DNA of 64,000 nucleotides from DASQZT01 sp963728965 (GCA_963728965.1 CAVSMH010000008.1:930001-994000), one strand, 5' to 3'. Positions 35,158-44,551 are shown, counted from the first letter of the stretch. Numbers and translations are program-made. Notes: generated from the sequence alone by a model not told the origin.

Positions 35158-37284
35158 TTACGGTTTGGGGCGAGGCGGATAGCCGTGGAGCTGTGGGCCG
35201 ACCACGTTGGAGAACGGGTAGTTGCCGCGCCGGTCGGCATCGATGGTCCAGAACATGGCGCCGATCATGCCGGGGTAGCCGGCGGAGGAACGCAGCTTAT
35301 ACGTGGTGCCGGCGGGGGCCTTGCCGGTGATGATGTAGTCCATTGCCTGGCTGACGATGGTGGGGGTGGTATCGCCGGTGAGGAAGCCGACGGCCACTTT
35401 GTCGGCGGGAAGCGGCGGGAAGAACTGTTGGGGGTCGCCACCCACGTTGAAGCCGTGCAGGAGAAGCTCGGTCATGGCGGCATGATAGTCGACCGTGCCG
35501 GGCTGGTAGATTTCGCCATCGAGGCCCTGCAAGGGCGGGGTGTTGTAGTCCTGCACATCGATGAAGGAGAGGATGTCGCGGATGGCGTGCGTGATGGCCA
35601 GGTAGGAGCCGAACTGGCCGCCATAGCTGGGGTAGCCGGAGGGGATCTGAGTACCTTCGGGCACGAGGCTGATCATGAAGCCCGCGCCGAAATGGTCGTG
35701 CAACTGGCGCAGCGCGGAGACGAGGTTGACGATGGAGGGGGTGGTGGGATGGCGGTAGTCGGAATCTCCGGGGTCGATGGAAAGGGACGGGCTTTCGAAA
35801 TCGATATCGATGCCGTCGAAGCCGTACTCGGTGACGATGCGGGTGACGGAGGAGACGAAGTTGGGCACGCGCTGGGGATTGGCGAGGGTGAAGTGCTGGC
35901 CGCCGCCGCCGAGCGAGATCATGACCTTCCTGCCCTGGCTCTTGAGCCAGGCAATATCGCTCTTGAACTGTTCGGTATCGAGCCCGCCGGGGGTACGGAA
36001 CTGCATGGTGCCTTCGGGCGCGTTGCGGTCGGGCGTGGAGAACGCGACGATGATGACGTCCCACTGCGGGGAGACTTCGCGCAGCGGGATGGTGGAGCCG
36101 GCGCCGCCATAGCCGGCCCAGTAACCGATGAGCTTATGACCGTTGGGCTCGCCGGTGCGTGGGGCGGGCGCGGCGGTGGGTTTGGCAGCAGCGGCGGCAC
36201 GGCCGCCGCCCGCGCGGGCTCCGCGCGCCGGGCATGGCCGGGCAGGCTGGGTGAGCGCCTGCGCGTCCGGGAAGCTGTAGGTACTGCCGGAGGTTTCCGA
36301 GGCGCCGGTGTACCAGGGCAGCAGGGCCACGTTGTGCAGGTGCCAGGCAGTTCCGCCCGACCGCGCGATGAATGGCTTGGAGGTAGGGAAGTTATTTTTC
36401 GGGTTGGTATTGGTGGGCTCGAGGAGGAAGTAGGCAGAGGCGACACCGGTGCCGCCGCAACTCCCCTGATCGCCCGGGCGCATGGAGGCGGGGCGCAGCC
36501 ACGCCGGAAAACTGTTGCCGGGAGTTTTGACGTTGCGGCCGTGAAGCAGGGGATCGTGAAGCGGGTCGTTGACGAATTCGGCGAGCTGCTGGGTGAGCGG
36601 CTGCAAGTCGGCATCGGTGACAACGCCGGGGGCGGCGTGGAGGTACGAGCCGATCACAAACGAGTTCTGAGTGGCGGAGTCGACGCCGTGAGTGCCCCAG
36701 GAGCAGCACAGGGTGGCGTCGCCATCGGCGTAGTAGGTGGTGTTGTGGGTGAGGGCGATGACGAGCTTGCCTTCCTGTTTCGGAATCTGCTTGAAGAGCT
36801 CCTTCTGCAAGAACTCGATATCGGCCACGGCGAACGAAGCGCCGGATTTTTTCGAGGTGAGGATATAGCCATAGCCGACGGGGACGGTGATGCTGACCGC
36901 CTTGATGTCGGGCTTACCGAGCAGGGTGTGCCAATCGCCGGCTTTGGGAAAAGTGGTGCGCAGGAGGGCGTCGGCATATTGGGTGTTGCCGCCGGAGGGA
37001 AAGGCAAACGGGGAAAAAACGGGCGAGCGGAGGACCGCCGCTACATCGGCGGCGGCGTCCATGCGGAAGGGTTTTCCGGCAGGGGGTTTGGCATCGAAAG
37101 AGAGCGTAACAGGAACGAGCACGGTGGGGATGGTGGTGGAGCCACCCTGTGCGGGGTCGCGCCCAAGGAGCGTGTAGGAACTCTGGCCGGCGGCGTGTTG
37201 GAACGTCGGGACGGTGCCCTGGGCATGCGCCAACGGCAGCGGCAGGACGAGGAAAGCGAGCAGCAAGAGCGAAGAGCTTCGCAT
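35158..37284 (-). CDS. secreted two-domain protein: acidobacterial unknown domain fused to GH18 chitinase-like domain
   Basis: About 708 aa with a signal peptide (SSSLLLLAFLVLPLPLAHA). Residues 25-350 resemble a secreted acidobacterial family I know only as hypothetical: TLCCSWGTHGVDSATQ, AEFVNDPLHDPLLHG, DQGSCGGTGVASAYFLLEP and TAWHLHNVALLPWYTG. An Ala/Pro-rich linker (about 350-375) leads to a glycoside hydrolase family 18 barrel with the catalytic DGIDIDFE. The final ATGs or TTG start is unsure: TTG 37296 has GAGG three bases upstream, while ATG 37284 begins the signal peptide. It probably hydrolyses chitin-like polymers outside the cell. It lies 87 bases beyond otsB on the same strand. 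Confidence 0.82.
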   Translation of the reverse strand: MRSSSLLLLAFLVLPLPLAHAQGTVPTFQHAAGQSSYTLLGRDPAQGGSTTIPTVLVPVTLSFDAKPPAGKPFRMDAAADVAAVLRSPVFSPFAFPSGGNTQYADALLRTTFPKAGDWHTLLGKPDIKAVSITVPVGYGYILTSKKSGASFAVADIEFLQKELFKQIPKQEGKLVIALTHNTTYYADGDATLCCSWGTHGVDSATQNSFVIGSYLHAAPGVVTDADLQPLTQQLAEFVNDPLHDPLLHGRNVKTPGNSFPAWLRPASMRPGDQGSCGGTGVASAYFLLEPTNTNPKNNFPTSKPFIARSGGTAWHLHNVALLPWYTGASETSGSTYSFPDAQALTQPARPCPARGARAGGGRAAAAAKPTAAPAPRTGEPNGHKLIGYWAGYGGAGSTIPLREVSPQWDVIIVAFSTPDRNAPEGTMQFRTPGGLDTEQFKSDIAWLKSQGRKVMISLGGGGQHFTLANPQRVPNFVSSVTRIVTEYGFDGIDIDFESPSLSIDPGDSDYRHPTTPSIVNLVSALRQLHDHFGAGFMISLVPEGTQIPSGYPSYGGQFGSYLAITHAIRDILSFIDVQDYNTPPLQGLDGEIYQPGTVDYHAAMTELLLHGFNVGGDPQQFFPPLPADKVAVGFLTGDTTPTIVSQAMDYIITGKAPAGTTYKLRSSAGYPGMIGAMFWTIDADRRGNYPFSNVVGPQLHGYPPRPKP

Positions 37285-37371
37285 GTCAGGATTCAAGGAC
37301 CTCTTATACAGGATAGGCGGAGCGGGCGGTTGCGCGCATCCGGCGGACGGAATGGGAAGGGGTGGCGGGCG

Positions 37372-38169
37372 TCAGGAGGAGGCGGCGGCGCAGACGGGCT
37401 CGGCCGAGCGCAGGAATGCGAGGAACTCGAGGAGCTGCGGGGGGCCGCTCACCTGGAAGCGGGCACGGGTGCGGACGGCATTGCCGACGTGGACCGAGAT
37501 GCCATCCGGGGCGGCGCGGAACATGACTTCCCCGGTGGTATCGTCTGCGGCGCAGACCAGCAGCGGGCGGGACGCGGGGATGCGCTCGAGCAGGAGCTTC
37601 AACGCCGAGGCCTGGTTCCAGGCAACGCGGGGACGAATCTCCCAGGACTGCGATCCCGGACGGAGAGCAAGGCGGGCGAGGTACGGTTCGACGGCGAGCC
37701 GGATGGTGGCTTCGATCCAGCTATCCAGAGGGGCTGGCGCACGGCGGTAATGAACCGCGGCGGTGAGGCCCTTCCGTTCTACGGTAATGCCGCGAATGCC
37801 CGCGAAGGCGGCCTCCAGGTCCCAGCAGGCGAAGTCCACACAGCTTCGCAGGAGTTGCGCGCGTGGGTGGACATAGGAGATGCCGGGCCCCTCGATTTCG
37901 AGGCCATGATTGCCGCAGAAGATGAGGTCGAGGTCCACCTTGGCGCGGAGCGCGGGAATGGAGCGGCCGCTCAGGATGGCGACGGAGAGGTGGTCCAGTT
38001 CGGCCAGGGAGCGAAGGACCGCGGCGGTTTCCGGAGGGAGGGCAGCATCGTCGGGATAGGCGGCGATGGGGGCGAGCGTGCCATCGAAATCGAGGGCGAC
38101 GACGACGTGATCGGCATCCAGGAGGCGGGTGCGGACCTCGGGCAGATGCGAGAGCAGGGGACGGTTCAC
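37372..38169 (-). CDS. otsB: trehalose-6-phosphate phosphatase
   Basis: A 265-aa HAD-superfamily enzyme that removes phosphate from trehalose-6-phosphate. The nucleophile motif DFDGTLAP supplies D27 and D29, motif II is AILSGRS, and FCGNHGLEIEG is the conserved loop. Motif IV is normally GDDxTDE. Here it reads ADDTTGE at 208-214, keeping both Asp of DD but replacing the later Asp with Gly. It overlaps otsA by four bases (ATGA), so the pathway context is firm. Reduced or altered activity is possible. Confidence 0.88.
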   Translation of the reverse strand: MNRPLLSHLPEVRTRLLDADHVVVALDFDGTLAPIAAYPDDAALPPETAAVLRSLAELDHLSVAILSGRSIPALRAKVDLDLIFCGNHGLEIEGPGISYVHPRAQLLRSCVDFACWDLEAAFAGIRGITVERKGLTAAVHYRRAPAPLDSWIEATIRLAVEPYLARLALRPGSQSWEIRPRVAWNQASALKLLLERIPASRPLLVCAADDTTGEVMFRAAPDGISVHVGNAVRTRARFQVSGPPQLLEFLAFLRSAEPVCAAASS

Positions 38170-39716
38170 GACGATGCTCCGGAAACCCAGGCGAGGGACT
38201 CCGGTTCGGAGTACATGGACGCGGGCGTCTCGACGGCGAGCAGGGTGCGAATGATCTCGAACGCCCAGGCATAGATGTCATTCTCGCTGACGACCTTGCG
38301 GAGGGCCCGCATGCGCAGGAGACGCTCCTCGCGGGGCATGGCGAGCGCACGGCGGACGGCATCGGCCATCTGCTCGACGGAAAACGGGTTGACCAGGAGG
38401 GCGGAGGTCAACTCGCGGGCGGCGCCGGTAAAGCTGCTGAGCACCAGCACGCCATCTTCGTCATTGCGGCTGGCGACGAATTCTTTGGCGACCAGGTTCA
38501 TCCCGTCGTGGAGCGAGGTGACCATGCAGAAGTCCGCCAGGCGGTGCAGGGCCATGAGCTCGCGTTGCGGCAGGTGCCGCCGGCAGAGATGGATGGGCTG
38601 CCAGCCGCGGCATCGCCACCGGGCATTAATGGTCTCGGCGATTTCCTCGATTTCCTGGCTGAGTCGGCGATAGTCCTGGATGGAGGTACGGCTGGGGACG
38701 GCCACCTGGAGGAAGACGAGCTTGCCGCGGTAGTCGGGCTCCATTTCAAGGAGGCGGTCGATGGCCCACAAGCGATCGGGAATGCCCTTGGTGTAGTCGG
38801 CGCGGTCGATGCCGATGCCGAGGATGCGGCAAGGCTCGCCGAGTTGGCGGCGCCAGTTTTCCATGTGGCTTTCGACTTCGGGGTCGCAGGAGTCGCGCAC
38901 CTGCTGGTCGAAATCGATGCTGATAGGAAAGGGACGGACCCGGGTAAGGCGCCCTCCGCGCCAGACTTCATAGTGCTCGGTATCGACCTTGGCCTCGAGG
39001 CCGCGGTCGATGGTCTCGAGGAAATTGGCGCAATGGTAGCGCAGGTGGAAGCCGAGGAGGTCGTTGCCGAGCAGCCCGTCGAGCAGTTCCTCTTTCCAGG
39101 GAAACACGCGAAACGTTTCGCGGTTGGGCCACGGTATGTGCCAGAAGTGGGCGATGGTGAGATTGGGATTGCGCTCCTTGAGAATGCGGGGCAGCAAGCC
39201 GAAGTGGTAGTCCTGGATGAAGACGATGGCGGGTTCGCCGGCGGCTTCCGCGAGGACGGCTTCGGCAAACCACTGGTTGACGGCGCGGTAGCATTCCCAA
39301 TCGCGGAGCCGGAAGATGGGCCGGTGAAAAGCGACGTGGCAGAGGGGCCAGAGGCCTTCGTTGGCCATGCCGTAGTAGTAACGATTCTCGATTTCGGGAT
39401 CGAGCCAGACGCGGCGCAGTGTGTAGCGGGGATGATCGGGCGGGACACCGACGTGGTCGCAGGCATCGACCGTGGCGCGGTCCGCGTCGCCGCTGCCGTG
39501 GGCCACCCAGGTACCGCCGGTGGCGCGGAGGATAGGGTCGAGCGCGACGGTCAGGCCGCTGGCAGGTTGGAAGCAGGCGATGCCGTCGCCGTCGTAGCGG
39601 TGGATGTAGGGTTCGCGGTTGGAGACGGCGATGAAGCGCATGCCTTGGAATTCACTTCGCAGGAGACGGTGCAGGGCCGTTTTGGTCTGTACCGGTCGTT
39701 GAAAGGTCGGATTCAT
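38166..39716 (-). CDS. otsA: trehalose-6-phosphate synthase (GT20)
   Basis: A 516-aa enzyme joining UDP-glucose and glucose-6-phosphate. Visible family motifs are FIAVSNREPYIH, VFIQDYHFGLLPRILKERNP, IAHFWHIPWPNRETFRVFPW, DRADYTKGIPDRLWAI and TSLHDGMNLVAKEFVASR. The usual N-terminal glycine loop is shorter than in E. coli OtsA, as in several bacterial relatives. The upstream 55-codon ORF ends in the ATGA that starts this gene. MRFIAVSNRE near residue 26 is a possible internal start. It supplies substrate to the overlapping phosphatase. Confidence 0.93.
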   Translation of the reverse strand: MNPTFQRPVQTKTALHRLLRSEFQGMRFIAVSNREPYIHRYDGDGIACFQPASGLTVALDPILRATGGTWVAHGSGDADRATVDACDHVGVPPDHPRYTLRRVWLDPEIENRYYYGMANEGLWPLCHVAFHRPIFRLRDWECYRAVNQWFAEAVLAEAAGEPAIVFIQDYHFGLLPRILKERNPNLTIAHFWHIPWPNRETFRVFPWKEELLDGLLGNDLLGFHLRYHCANFLETIDRGLEAKVDTEHYEVWRGGRLTRVRPFPISIDFDQQVRDSCDPEVESHMENWRRQLGEPCRILGIGIDRADYTKGIPDRLWAIDRLLEMEPDYRGKLVFLQVAVPSRTSIQDYRRLSQEIEEIAETINARWRCRGWQPIHLCRRHLPQRELMALHRLADFCMVTSLHDGMNLVAKEFVASRNDEDGVLVLSSFTGAARELTSALLVNPFSVEQMADAVRRALAMPREERLLRMRALRKVVSENDIYAWAFEIIRTLLAVETPASMYSEPESLAWVSGASS

Positions 39717-39880
39717 ATCGCCCGGGTCTTTCTTTCGGGGAGATCGATGGCAAGCGGGGAAAGGGTAGCGGCGGCGGGCGGCAGAGAGTGGCGGGCGATC
39801 GAGTTACACCGGCGCACGCCAGGTCCGCGCTCGAACTGTGGCTGTACGCGAATCAATAGAACTAGGGCCTTGGCTGCCAT
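39713..39880 (-). CDS. 55-aa ORF translationally coupled to otsA
   Basis: ATG 39880 is preceded by GGAGG at a five-base spacing, one of the best ribosome sites in this region. The 55-codon frame (begins MAAKALVLLIRVQPQFERG, Arg/Pro-rich end PLAIDLPERKTRAI) stops with TGA inside the ATGA that begins otsA. otsA has no good ribosome site of its own. The peptide may be a small protein or a leader whose translation delivers ribosomes to otsA. No similarity is recognised. Confidence 0.5.
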   Translation of the reverse strand: MAAKALVLLIRVQPQFERGPGVRRCNSIARHSLPPAAATLSPLAIDLPERKTRAI

Positions 39881-40214
39881 GCAGACCTCCGCTGGATTTT
39901 CGACATGGGATGATGAGCACCCGCGCCTGCCCCTTATTGTCTTTTTGAGCCGTGGCCGGGCACATCCCGAAAACAGGTGAGAAGGAAAGGAAAAGGAGAC
40001 GAAACATCCGGGTGACGTGCGTCTCTGCACCGAGCGCCCGACGCCTCCGCGGCGATGCGGCCGGACTCATTCCGCGGAGCCGCGGAGGGGGCAGGAGTCC
40101 GCGGCGATGCGGATCCGCGGGCGCCCGCGCGGCGGCGGCACCCGTCGGACGGGAGACGATTGGGCGCGTCCTCACCAGCGCGCCACTATACTGGAGGAAG
40201 GCGTCCACCAAAGT
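39881..40214. repeat. GC-rich repeat-containing region before the CHASE2 kinase
   Basis: No gene is recognised. TCCGCGGCGATGCGG occurs at 40046-40060 and 40098-40112. CTCCGCGG (40045-40052) can pair with CCGCGGAG at 40072-40079 or 40080-40087, giving alternative hairpins. GGAGGAAGG at 40193 is too far from ATG 40215 to be an ideal ribosome site. The region must hold divergent promoters for the trehalose and kinase operons. Confidence 0.45.
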
Positions 40215-42128
40215 ATGGATCGGCGTGACTGGAAGCACAGGGCAAACTACATTGGTCTGCTCGCAGCGGCATTTGTGGTTGCCCTGTTGAGCAGTTGGCT
40301 GTTTGGGTCGGGGCTGGACAATGCGGCCTACGACTTCATGTTCCGCGCTTCCCGTCCGCCGGCATCCCAGGCGCATGCGGTGCTGCTGGCGATCGACGAG
40401 GACACGCTCCGGTCCACGCCGGGCGGCAAGCAGGGGATTCGCGCGCCGCTGGCCATCGCGCTCCGCCTGATTGCGCCGGCGAAGCCCCGCGCCGTGGCAG
40501 TCGACCTGATTCTGGCCGACCAGAAGGTCGATCCGGCGGTGGACCGCGAGCTGGCCGATGCGCTTTGCGCCACTCCCCACCTGGTGCTGGCTTCCCAACT
40601 GATCGACAAGGGCTCCCGCTGGGAAGACCCCCGGCCGGAGTTCCTCCGCTGCGCCGCGGCGGTGGGCCACGTGCATGCGCAGCCGGATCCGGGCGACGCG
40701 GTGACCCGCACCATCCCGCTGGTGAAGCGCGCCGGGCGCGACCGCCGGTGGGCCATCTCGATGGAGGCATTCCGCCTCAGCCGCGGAGCCGAGATCATAG
40801 AGGAAGAAAGCGATCTGCTGGTTGGCAAGGCGGTCATCCCGGTGCCGGATATCGGCAGGTTCGGGCGCCGCCAGGCGGAGGCGGAGGCCATGGGCGCCGA
40901 ACGGCGGCTGATGCGGGTGCGCTTCCTTCCCGAAACGGCCATCCCGCGCATATCGCTGCGCGCCTTGCTGCGCAACCCCGGGTTGGCGCGCCAGTGCGCC
41001 GGCAAAGTCGTGTTCATCGGCGTCACCGCCATCACCGAGTCGCAGGACCGGCTGCTCACCCCGATCAACCCCGGCGGTCCCATCACCGGCATCGAAATCA
41101 ATGCGCAGGCCTTTGAAACGCTGGACCAGGGGTTGTTCATCTCGGACGTCTCCGATGCCACCGTGTTTCTGTTCAGCGTCGCCCTGGCGGTTGCCCTGGG
41201 TCTGGCGTTCCGCTACCTGCCGGGATGGAGAGCGTACGCCGCCGGCGTCCTGGTATTGGTGATCGCCCAAGCGGTACCGTACGTGTTTTTCACGCACAAC
41301 CGTGTTTTTTCGTTTGCCACGCCCGCATCCGTGGCGTGGCTGGTGTTCATGGCCGCCGCGGCGCACTATCACCTGGTGGTGAGGCGGAACTGGCTGGCCG
41401 AACAATCCGCCCGCGAACGCTACCAGCAGGCGATGCATTTCGTCACCCACGAGATGCGGACGCCGCTTTCCGCAATTCAGGGATCGAGCGAGCTGATCTC
41501 GCGGTATGCGCTCAGCGAGGAAAAACGCAAGCAGATTGCCCTGCTCATCAACTCGGAATCCAAGCGGCTGGCACGCATGGTGGAAATTTTTCTCAATGTG
41601 GAACGCCTCTCCGCCGGACAGATGGAGCTGAAGCGGGAGCCCATTTCCGTGAAAGAGATGATGGAGGTTTGCGTATTTCGGGTAAGCACCCTCGCCGAGC
41701 GCAAACACATCGGCATCACACTTCAGCCCGTTCCCGACGACCTGCACCTTAGCGGCGATCGCGAGCTGATGGAGTACGCCTGCTACAATCTACTTACCAA
41801 CGCGGTAAAATACTCCCCCCAGCGGACCGAAGTCAAGGCCCGGTGTGGGAAGCATGATGGTCATATCCGAATCTCGGTTGAGGACCAGGGTATCGGGATG
41901 GACCAAAAGGAAGTGAAGCAGATCTTCCAGAAGTTCTATCGCACAAAGAAGGCCGAAGAGTCCGGGGAAGTGGGTACCGGAATCGGGCTTTCGATTGTCC
42001 AACAGATCGTAGAACAGCACGGGGGGCGGATCGAGGTCAGCAGCCAGCCGGGAGCGGGCTCGTGCTTTACGCTGGTGATGCCCACTTCGGCGGCGGCGCC
42101 GGTTTCGACGGCGGCAGAACGGCATTGA
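40215..42128 (+). CDS. CHASE2-domain sensor histidine kinase
   Basis: A 637-aa protein. One N-terminal membrane span (about 11-30) precedes an extracytoplasmic CHASE2 domain (about 35-310: FRASRPPASQAHAVLLAIDEDTL, VFIGVTAITESQDRLLTPI). Three closely spaced spans follow (312-334, 340-357, 368-388). The HisKA domain carries His412 (THEMRTPLSAIQG) and HATPase_c has NLLTNAVKYSP, DQGIGM and GTGIGLSIV. CHASE2 ligands are unknown in general. The TGA shares a base with the ATG of the NtrC-type regulator, its evident partner. Confidence 0.93.
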   Translation: MDRRDWKHRANYIGLLAAAFVVALLSSWLFGSGLDNAAYDFMFRASRPPASQAHAVLLAIDEDTLRSTPGGKQGIRAPLAIALRLIAPAKPRAVAVDLILADQKVDPAVDRELADALCATPHLVLASQLIDKGSRWEDPRPEFLRCAAAVGHVHAQPDPGDAVTRTIPLVKRAGRDRRWAISMEAFRLSRGAEIIEEESDLLVGKAVIPVPDIGRFGRRQAEAEAMGAERRLMRVRFLPETAIPRISLRALLRNPGLARQCAGKVVFIGVTAITESQDRLLTPINPGGPITGIEINAQAFETLDQGLFISDVSDATVFLFSVALAVALGLAFRYLPGWRAYAAGVLVLVIAQAVPYVFFTHNRVFSFATPASVAWLVFMAAAAHYHLVVRRNWLAEQSARERYQQAMHFVTHEMRTPLSAIQGSSELISRYALSEEKRKQIALLINSESKRLARMVEIFLNVERLSAGQMELKREPISVKEMMEVCVFRVSTLAERKHIGITLQPVPDDLHLSGDRELMEYACYNLLTNAVKYSPQRTEVKARCGKHDGHIRISVEDQGIGMDQKEVKQIFQKFYRTKKAEESGEVGTGIGLSIVQQIVEQHGGRIEVSSQPGAGSCFTLVMPTSAAAPVSTAAERH

Positions 42129-43432
42129 TGCAAAAACTACTGTTGGTGGAAGACGACACGTCGCTGCGCTTCGTCATCTCGACGGCGCTGGAGGAAAAGG
42201 GATATTCCGTGGACGCGGTGGCCACCACCGGAGAGGCCATGGAGCGTCTCACCGATCACGCGTACCCGATTGTCATCTCCGATATTTACATCGATGAAGG
42301 GACCGGCCTCGATGTCCTGAACGCGGCCAAGCGAAAGGACCCGAACTGCTCGGTGATCCTGATGACCGGCCGCGGCACCATCGAGACCACGGTCGCCGCC
42401 ACGCGGGGCGGCGCTTTCGACTACCTGGCCAAGCCGTTCGAACTCGACGAAATGCTGGACGCGATCGAGCGGGCGGAAGCGTCGCGCAAGGGGGAGGGCG
42501 AAGAGGCGGAAGAAGAGGATCTGCCCGAAACGCAGATGATCGGCAACTCGCGCGAGATGGTCGAGATCTATAAGAAAGTTTCCAAGGTGGCCGACACCGA
42601 CGCCACCGTGATCATCGAGGGCGAGACGGGTACCGGCAAAGAGATGGTGGCCCGCATGCTCCACCGCTTCAGCCGCCGCAACAGCCAGCCCTTCAGCGCG
42701 GTGGACTGCGGGTCGGTGACCCCGTCGCTGCTCGAAAGCGAACTGTTCGGGGTGGTGCGCGGCGCATACACCGGGGCCGACCGCGACCGCATGGGCGTGT
42801 TCGAAGCCGCCAATCGGGGCACGGTTTTCCTGGATGAAATCGGCGAGATCGAGCTGAATTTTCAGTTGGCCCTGCTCAGATTTCTGGAAGCCCACGAGAT
42901 CCGGCCGGTGGGCGCGTCGCGCTCCCGGGAAGTGGATGTGCGGGTCATCGCTGCCACCAACCGGGACCTGCCCCGGATGGTCGAAGAGAAGAAGTTTCGC
43001 GAAGACCTGTGGTTCCGGCTGAAGACCGTGCGCATCTTCATGCCCCCGCTGCGCGAACGGAGGAGCGACATCCCGCTGCTGGTTCGGTTCTTCCTGAACA
43101 AGTACAACAGCCGGTACGAACGCGATGTGAGACTGATGGAGACGGGCGTCCGCGCGCTCCAGGACTTCACCTGGCCGGGGAACGTGCGCGAGCTCCAGCA
43201 CATGGTGGAGCGGCTGACGATTCTGGCCGACCGCATTGACGGCGAGAGCGTTCACGAAGCCCTGACCGCCATGGAATCGCGCGAGAAGCCGGTCGAGACG
43301 CTCGCCGATGCCGAGGAGGACCAGATCCGCCGCGTGCTGACCGCCACCGGCGGCAATAAGAGCAAAGCCGCCCAGTTGCTGGGAATCGAGCGCAAAACCC
43401 TCTACCGCAAGCTGGAGCGGATGAAGCCTTGA
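42128..43432 (+). CDS. NtrC-family sigma54-dependent response regulator
   Basis: A 434-aa protein. The receiver has phospho-acceptor D52 (VISDIYID). The AAA+ domain has Walker A GETGTGKE at 165-172, a sigma54-contacting loop GAYTGA at 212-217 (Tyr in place of the usual Phe, seen in some active members) and an arginine-finger region. A Fis-type helix-turn-helix closes the protein (ATGGNKSKAAQLLGIERKTLYRKLERM). It activates sigma54 promoters when phosphorylated by the upstream CHASE2 kinase. Its end is three bases from the convergent J-domain gene. Confidence 0.94.
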   Translation: MQKLLLVEDDTSLRFVISTALEEKGYSVDAVATTGEAMERLTDHAYPIVISDIYIDEGTGLDVLNAAKRKDPNCSVILMTGRGTIETTVAATRGGAFDYLAKPFELDEMLDAIERAEASRKGEGEEAEEEDLPETQMIGNSREMVEIYKKVSKVADTDATVIIEGETGTGKEMVARMLHRFSRRNSQPFSAVDCGSVTPSLLESELFGVVRGAYTGADRDRMGVFEAANRGTVFLDEIGEIELNFQLALLRFLEAHEIRPVGASRSREVDVRVIAATNRDLPRMVEEKKFREDLWFRLKTVRIFMPPLRERRSDIPLLVRFFLNKYNSRYERDVRLMETGVRALQDFTWPGNVRELQHMVERLTILADRIDGESVHEALTAMESREKPVETLADAEEDQIRRVLTATGGNKSKAAQLLGIERKTLYRKLERMKP

Positions 43433-43435
43433 GGC

Positions 43436-44551
43436 TCACTCCTGCCTGCGGACCAGAGTGGCCGTTCCCGAGATCAAGCCCAATTCCTTTCCCAGCCGGT
43501 CGGCCGTCCACACGACTTCGACCGTGTTGCCGGTGACAAGGCGCAGCTGCATGGTTCCACTCGCGCCTCCCGCGCCGGCCCAGGACAGATCGGATCCCTC
43601 CGGTAAGGCGGGGCCTTCGAACTGGAATGCCACGGTAGGGGAGATGGCCCGGTCCGCGACGCGGTACCTGGCGCGGTAGCGCCCGTGCAGGCGGCCGTCG
43701 TTTTCGGCGACACGCATTTCGATGTATTCGGGGCTGTATAGGGTGGGCCGTCGCTTGCTGGGCGAGGGCACAAAGAGCCAGTCGCCGGCCACGGTCGGCC
43801 GAGCAGCCGGCCTCAGCGGCGGCATCGGCAGCATCGCGGCCACGGAGATATCCGCGGGCGGCAGGACCGGAGGCGGATTGGCGACGCGGGGAGGCTCTCG
43901 GGCCGGGAACACCGGCTCCAGCTCCATTTTCAGCTCCATTTTCGGGGACGAGGCCCAAGTGGCCGTGGCCGAACGTGCCACTCTCCCCGAAGTCTCCAGG
44001 GTACGCAAGGCGGCACTCGCCGCAGGAGACGCGGCGGGAGCGTTCGTCGCATCGCGCTCCACCGTCCGAGGAGCGCCCGTGGCTGGGGTTTCCATTTCGC
44101 CGGCGCGCACCGGCGTGCGAGATGTGGGAGACGCTGCCCGCTCTTTGGCCGCACCGCGCTCGACGTCCTCCGCGGCGGTCGCTTCCCAGTCGTCGGAGAA
44201 CTCCGGCTCCGCCGGACTGGGCAGACGCCGGGAAACAAGCACCAGCCCCAGGCAAACCAGTGCGGCCGCCGCTACCCAGAGCGCGGGCGAATTCCAGCGC
44301 TTTCGATGGTGCTGGGGAGGTGTAACGGGAGAGTGGCTGGCGAGCGTCCGGTCATATTTCCGGCGCTCCACCGGATCGCTCAACACCGCGACCATCGCGT
44401 TCAAACGCCGGAGCTGCAACTCGGCGAGCCGGCGATCGGGATCGTTCCGGCATTGATCCGGGTGATGCAGCCGAACGAGACGGCGGTAGGCGTGGCGGAT
44501 TTCGGTGAACGAAGCGCGGCAGTCGACGCCCAATTCCTCGTAGTAATCCAT
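43436..44551 (-). CDS. membrane-anchored J-domain protein
   Basis: A 371-aa protein from ATG 44551. Residues 1-70 form a DnaJ-type domain with the HPD tripeptide at 30-32 (RLHHPDQ), which stimulates DnaK ATPase. A single membrane span is at about 89-107 (PALWVAAAALVCLGLVLVS). A Pro/Ala/Glu-rich stretch of about 150 residues follows, then a C-terminal folded region (WLFVPSPSKRRPTLYSPEYIEMRVAENDGRLHGRYRARY). The J domain is cytoplasmic and the tail periplasmic if the N terminus is inside. No Zn or CTD domains are present, so it is not a general DnaJ. It overlaps the ligase-like gene upstream by 200 bases in another frame. Confidence 0.85.
   Translation of the reverse strand: MDYYEELGVDCRASFTEIRHAYRRLVRLHHPDQCRNDPDRRLAELQLRRLNAMVAVLSDPVERRKYDRTLASHSPVTPPQHHRKRWNSPALWVAAAALVCLGLVLVSRRLPSPAEPEFSDDWEATAAEDVERGAAKERAASPTSRTPVRAGEMETPATGAPRTVERDATNAPAASPAASAALRTLETSGRVARSATATWASSPKMELKMELEPVFPAREPPRVANPPPVLPPADISVAAMLPMPPLRPAARPTVAGDWLFVPSPSKRRPTLYSPEYIEMRVAENDGRLHGRYRARYRVADRAISPTVAFQFEGPALPEGSDLSWAGAGGASGTMQLRLVTGNTVEVVWTADRLGKELGLISGTATLVRRQE

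Noticed and set aside
35038..38274. Plus-strand open frame of about 1,078 codons opposite the GH18 and otsB genes
   Set aside because: Same antisense artefact; the minus strand carries the conserved motifs.
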